Shown: piece after piece, positions 5,586-8,341 of the stretch
How positions within the stretch are numbered: position 1 is the stretch's first letter
Layout: every line of letters starts with the position of its first letter
Origin: Chloroflexi bacterium RBG_19FT_COMBO_55_16
GTDB taxonomy: Bacteria > Chloroflexota > Anaerolineae > Anaerolineales > UBA4823
Reading direction: 5' to 3'
NCBI GenBank assembly: GCA_001795335.1
Contig: MGOK01000152.1
Location: 224-8,564, forward strand
Length of the DNA: 8,341 nt
Translations under genes and position numbers: made by a program
The notes under the pieces: model-generated
Seen by the model: only the letters and a program-made list of their open reading frames with translations
What the model was told of the DNA's origin: nothing
Database searches by the model: none

Positions 5586-7535
5586 ATGAAGATTCCTACG
5601 ATCCAAGGCAGGATGGGACTGCTCTTCCTGGCCTTTTTCCTCCTCATCGCCATTTCTGTCGCCGCCACCTTTTGGGCGACGGAAACCCAGAAGATGGACG
5701 CCCTGATCATCAACCTGGCCGGTCGTCAACGGATGCTTGGACAACAAATGATCAGGCTGGCGTTGGAGATCGAGAAAGAGGGGGTAGATGACCATGCTCT
5801 TGAACTAAAAAATTCCGCGGATAGCTTCGAACAAACCTTGCAGGCTTTGAAAAACGGCGGAACTGCCTCTGATTTGTCTGGACGAACAGTCGACCTCCCC
5901 CCTCCTCGCGATCGCCAGCTCCTGTCCCAGCTCGACCAGGTCGAACAGACCTGGGGGGCAATTCGCGCCCCTCTGGAGGTAGTATTGAATTCTGAGCCGG
6001 GGGAAGCGCAGTTTAACGCTGCTGTAAAATCGATGGAACAGATTTCTCCTGACCTGGTCAGACAGTCCGATGACGTGGTACGCTTGTATGAAGCGACCGC
6101 TAACCGCAAGATCTCCCTTCTGCGCTGGATGCAAATCGGTTTTTTCACTGCCGCACTGGTCTTGCTTGGCATTGGGGCGCTGATCACGCGCAAATCGGTG
6201 CTCAGACCACTAAAGGATCTCAGGATAGCTGCGGAGCGGATCGGTAGTGGCGACCTGGATACTCCGCTGCAAGTCGCCGGGGCCGGGGAGATGAGATTGC
6301 TGGCAGATACCTTTGAAGTGACACGCCAGCGGTTGCTTGATTCCCAAAAAGAGTTACTTGCCTGGACAGATTCCCTGGAAGAACGCGTACAGCGGCGCAC
6401 GCGCGAGCTGGAGGGGCTGTACCAGGTCAGCCGCGATATCTCTTCCCGTCTGGACATTCGAGACGTGCTCAGTTCAATCACCCAACAGGCTTGCCAGTTA
6501 CTCAATGCAGAGGTGGCCTTCTTGTGCCTGGTGGATGAGACTGGCCAGGTGCTTAATTTGCACGCCTCCAGCGGTCCTACGGAAGCCGTGGTGCGATCCA
6601 GCGCTTTCTTGCACGATCCCATCCCCAGCCAGGTCCTGGCCGGAGAACGCACTTTGCCTTGTGGAGTGGATGGCTGCCTCGGGTCTTGCGGCATCGTCGA
6701 TGCTCCTTACCGCGTGAGCCAATTGGTAGCGCCTTTGCGGATGGGGGAGCGCGTGATCGGCGCGCTGTGCGTGGGGAGCTCCAGTCTGGCAGCTTTTTCA
6801 CAAGAGGCGGAGCACCTGCTTAACAGGCTGGCCAATTCCGCCGCCATCGCCCTGGAGAACGCCCGCCTGTATGCTCAGGCAGAGCGCCTGGCTACCCTCG
6901 AGGAGCGCCAGCGCCTGGCCGCCGAGATGCACGATGGGTTGGCTCAGACTTTGAATTACCTGCGCCTGGCGGTTTATTCAGCCGATGCTCAAATAGACTC
7001 CGGACAGCAAGCTGAGGCGCTGGCTACGTTGGAGCGGATGCTGCGCGCTTTGAACCAGGCGGACAGCGAGGTGCGGCGCGCAATCACCAGCCTGCAAGAG
7101 GATTTTCCGCTTTATTACACGCTTCAAGAACAGCTGGCGAAGCTGGCGGAGGAGTTCTCGGCTGGAAATAGTAAAGTGAAATGGGTGACCTCCCTGAAAG
7201 TCCCCCTGGTTTTACCGCCGGAAGAAACTGAACAGGTGTTGCGTTTCTCCCGCGAAGCGCTGCTCAACGCCTGCCGGCATTCCCAGGCCAGGCATATCAC
7301 CTTACGCCTGGAACAGGATGACGGGCAGGCCAGGGCAGTTGTAGAAGACGACGGGCAAGGTTTTGACCCATCAGCAGCTCCTGAAAGCGATGGCCGGCCC
7401 CATTTCGGCTTGAAGATCATGGATGCCCGCGCCTCCCGCGTAGGCGGCAAAGTAGAAATTTTCTCAACGCTGGGGAAAGGGACGCGCGTCACCCTGACCT
7501 GGCCGCTTCAAGCGTTAGAACGTTCGAAAGTTTAA
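5586..7535 (+). CDS. NarX-like membrane sensor histidine kinase (PilJ/NarX sensor, HAMP, GAF, HisKA_3, HATPase)
   Basis: This 649-aa sensor kinase of the NarX/NreB type autophosphorylates on histidine and passes phosphate to a partner regulator. Transmembrane helix 1 spans about residues 10-30. A periplasmic helical domain (about 31-180) opens with a P-box-like INLAGRQRML (42-51), in which R49-M50 align with the nitrate-binding Arg-Met of NarX; PilJ-type domains share this motif. Transmembrane helix 2 is about 181-200. HAMP (about 201-252), a coiled coil (about 250-285) and a GAF domain (about 288-432) follow. The GAF region holds C303, C314, C359, C364, C368 and C395. HisKA_3 has H449 in EMHDGLAQ. 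The ATPase domain shows the N-box N561, DDGQGF (588-593), and GKGTRVTL near the end. The start has no strong Shine-Dalgarno, but the initial methionine directly precedes helix 1. The regulator gene follows 38 bp downstream. Nitrate or redox sensing is inferred, not proven. Confidence 0.93.
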   Translation: MKIPTIQGRMGLLFLAFFLLIAISVAATFWATETQKMDALIINLAGRQRMLGQQMIRLALEIEKEGVDDHALELKNSADSFEQTLQALKNGGTASDLSGRTVDLPPPRDRQLLSQLDQVEQTWGAIRAPLEVVLNSEPGEAQFNAAVKSMEQISPDLVRQSDDVVRLYEATANRKISLLRWMQIGFFTAALVLLGIGALITRKSVLRPLKDLRIAAERIGSGDLDTPLQVAGAGEMRLLADTFEVTRQRLLDSQKELLAWTDSLEERVQRRTRELEGLYQVSRDISSRLDIRDVLSSITQQACQLLNAEVAFLCLVDETGQVLNLHASSGPTEAVVRSSAFLHDPIPSQVLAGERTLPCGVDGCLGSCGIVDAPYRVSQLVAPLRMGERVIGALCVGSSSLAAFSQEAEHLLNRLANSAAIALENARLYAQAERLATLEERQRLAAEMHDGLAQTLNYLRLAVYSADAQIDSGQQAEALATLERMLRALNQADSEVRRAITSLQEDFPLYYTLQEQLAKLAEEFSAGNSKVKWVTSLKVPLVLPPEETEQVLRFSREALLNACRHSQARHITLRLEQDDGQARAVVEDDGQGFDPSAAPESDGRPHFGLKIMDARASRVGGKVEIFSTLGKGTRVTLTWPLQALERSKV

Positions 7536-7552
7536 ACGTTTGAACGTTTCAA
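7513..7552. repeat. Degenerate octamer tandem repeat spanning the kinase stop codon
   Basis: Five consecutive eight-base units are visible: CGTTAGAA, CGTTCGAA, AGTTTAAA, CGTTTGAA and CGTTTCAA, consensus CGTTnGAA. The unit is itself nearly palindromic, so the array also contains GAACGTTC (7518-7525) and GTTTAAAC (7530-7537). It covers the last residues of the histidine kinase (LERSKV), its stop codon at 7533-7535, and part of the gap to the response regulator. It could be a slippage product, a regulator-binding array, or a spacer element. Confidence 0.6.
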
Positions 7553-7573
7553 CCTTGAGCCTGGAATCGAATT

Positions 7574-8227
7574 ATGGATCAAATTCGCATCTTACTGGCC
7601 GACGATCACGACCTGTTCCGCGAGGGGCTGGCAGGCATTATCGCTGCGCAGCCGGACATGCTGGTGGTTGGCGAGGCCAGCGATGGGCTGGAGGCGATCG
7701 TCAAGGCGCGCGAACTAAAACCGGATTTGATCTTGATGGATATCCAGATGCCGGGCTGCGATGGCCTGGAGGCGACCAGGCAGATCAAGAAAGAGCTGCC
7801 CGAGGTGACGGTGGTCATGCTCACCGTGCGCGATGAAGACGAGAAACTGTTCGGGGCGCTCAAGAATGGCGCCCAGGGCTACTTACTTAAGAATATCCGT
7901 TCGGTCGACATGTTGGAGATGCTGCGTGGTGCCCTGCGCGGCGAGGCGGCCATTTCACCTGCCCTGGCCGGGCGCATGCTGAAAGAGTTTCGCCGCCTGA
8001 GTCGGCTGGCCCCCCAGGAATCGGAAGGAGAGATCCTTGCCCTTACCCAACGCGAACAGGAAGTGCTTGGCCTGGTGGCGACCGGCGCCTCGGATAAAGA
8101 GATCGCCGACGCCTTGTTCATCAGCCTGAACACCGTCAAGAGCCATGTCCGCAACATCCTGGCCAAGCTCGAAGTTAACAGCCGGCGCGAGGCCGCGCGG
8201 CTGGCGAAACGCCGGGGATTGGTGTAG
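7574..8227 (+). CDS. NarL/LuxR-family response regulator
   Basis: This 217-aa cytosolic transcription factor has an N-terminal receiver and a C-terminal LuxR-type helix-turn-helix. In the receiver the acidic pocket is D10-D11, the phosphoacceptor is D56 in LILMDIQMP, the switch Thr is T84 in VVMLT, and the conserved Lys is K106 in GYLLK. A linker of about 30 residues follows. The DNA-binding domain (about 157-217) begins LTQREQEVL, and its recognition region reads [13 protein letters not shown]. Length and all key residues are standard. It lies 38 bp downstream of the histidine kinase and is surely its partner, phosphorylated at D56 by H449 of the kinase. The Shine-Dalgarno is weak (TGGA, 7562-7565); the start is set by the family-typical [12 protein letters not shown]. 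The stop codon TAG is part of the GTAGGGGCACGGCGG repeat that fills the downstream region. Targets are unknown. Confidence 0.95.
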   Translation: MDQIRILLADDHDLFREGLAGIIAAQPDMLVVGEASDGLEAIVKARELKPDLILMDIQMPGCDGLEATRQIKKELPEVTVVMLTVRDEDEKLFGALKNGAQGYLLKNIRSVDMLEMLRGALRGEAAISPALAGRMLKEFRRLSRLAPQESEGEILALTQREQEVLGLVATGASDKEIADALFISLNTVKSHVRNILAKLEVNSRREAARLAKRRGLV

Positions 8228-8341
8228 GGGCACGGCGGAGGATTTCCAAACCAAAATCTGTTGATGTTTCGCTGGATTTGTTGGGGCACGGCGGAGAATC
8301 TCCAGATCCTTACCCATTAACGATCCCGCCGTGCCCCTACC
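8224..8341. repeat. GC-rich direct and inverted repeat cluster at the window end
   Basis: GTAGGGGCACGGCGG (8224-8238) has a perfect 15-base inverted copy CCGCCGTGCCCCTAC (8326-8340). A second direct copy of the core, 8283-8304, matches 8227-8248 at 20 of 22 positions with a 56-base period. Either left copy can pair with the right arm, giving a 15-bp stem with an 87-base loop or a 12-bp stem with a 31-base loop. The left end overlaps the response regulator stop codon. The style is that of small non-coding palindromic or MITE-like repeats seen in Chloroflexota and cyanobacteria (from memory). No T-run follows the arm inside the window, so a rho-independent terminator is not demonstrated. The cluster may continue past the window edge. 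No gene is seen in this stretch. Confidence 0.7.

Noticed and set aside
5453..5713. 86-residue - strand frame extending the micro-ORF into the kinase gene
   Set aside because: The N-terminal half is antisense to the kinase's first transmembrane and P-box codons, which are clearly the real coding sequence there.
5726..6694. 322-residue - strand frame antisense to the histidine kinase
   Set aside because: The composition is Ser/Arg-rich as expected of an antisense shadow, with no recognisable motif, while the + strand encodes HAMP and GAF domains.
8224..8341. CRISPR-like array from the repeated GGGGCACGGCGG core
   Set aside because: Only two direct copies plus an inverted one, with no further regular spacing and no cas gene; it fits a palindromic intergenic repeat better.

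Overview
The window looks like chromosomal DNA from a member of the Chloroflexota, most likely an Anaerolineae-type lineage. This rests on protein resemblance (a stand-alone XPB/Ssl2 N-terminal-like protein, and a PilJ/NarX-type GAF histidine kinase paired with a LuxR-type regulator), moderately high GC, weak Shine-Dalgarno sequences, and intergenic spaces filled with short degenerate repeats and imperfect palindromes. It is an inference from pattern memory; no database search was possible.

Layout. Positions 55-4462 hold four tightly packed + strand genes: a diacylglycerol-kinase-family lipid kinase, a helicase-associated-domain protein without a helicase motor, a D-2-hydroxyacid dehydrogenase, and a HAD-family hydrolase. 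The gaps are 50 bp, 15 bp and a 1-base TAATG overlap, so this reads as one transcription unit. A 209-bp convergent spacer (4463-4671) contains an imperfect palindromic repeat element. A PIG-L/LmbE-type deacetylase lies on the - strand (4672-5433). A 152-bp divergent spacer (5434-5585) carries candidate promoters for both directions. A two-component pair follows on the + strand: a NarX-like membrane histidine kinase (5586-7535) and its NarL/LuxR-type response regulator (7574-8227). The window ends in a non-coding tail made of direct and inverted copies of a GC-rich repeat (8224-8341).

How the genes may work together. The kinase and regulator are almost certainly a cognate pair: a periplasmic helical sensor with a NarX-like P-box, then HAMP, a cysteine-bearing GAF domain, HisKA_3 and HATPase, signalling to a receiver-HTH protein. 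The dehydrogenase and HAD hydrolase are translationally coupled and may act on related small organic or phospho-acids, but the substrate cannot be read from sequence. The lipid kinase and the XPB-like protein have no obvious shared pathway with them.

No mobile element with a transposase, CRISPR array, tRNA or rRNA was seen. The least ordinary signals are an intrinsic-terminator-like hairpin plus T-run inside the second gene, period-7 and period-8 degenerate tandem repeats at two gene junctions, repeats that run across stop codons, a HAD motif I lacking its second aspartate, and the cysteine cluster in the sensor kinase. I did not find convincing evidence of a wholly new multi-gene system.
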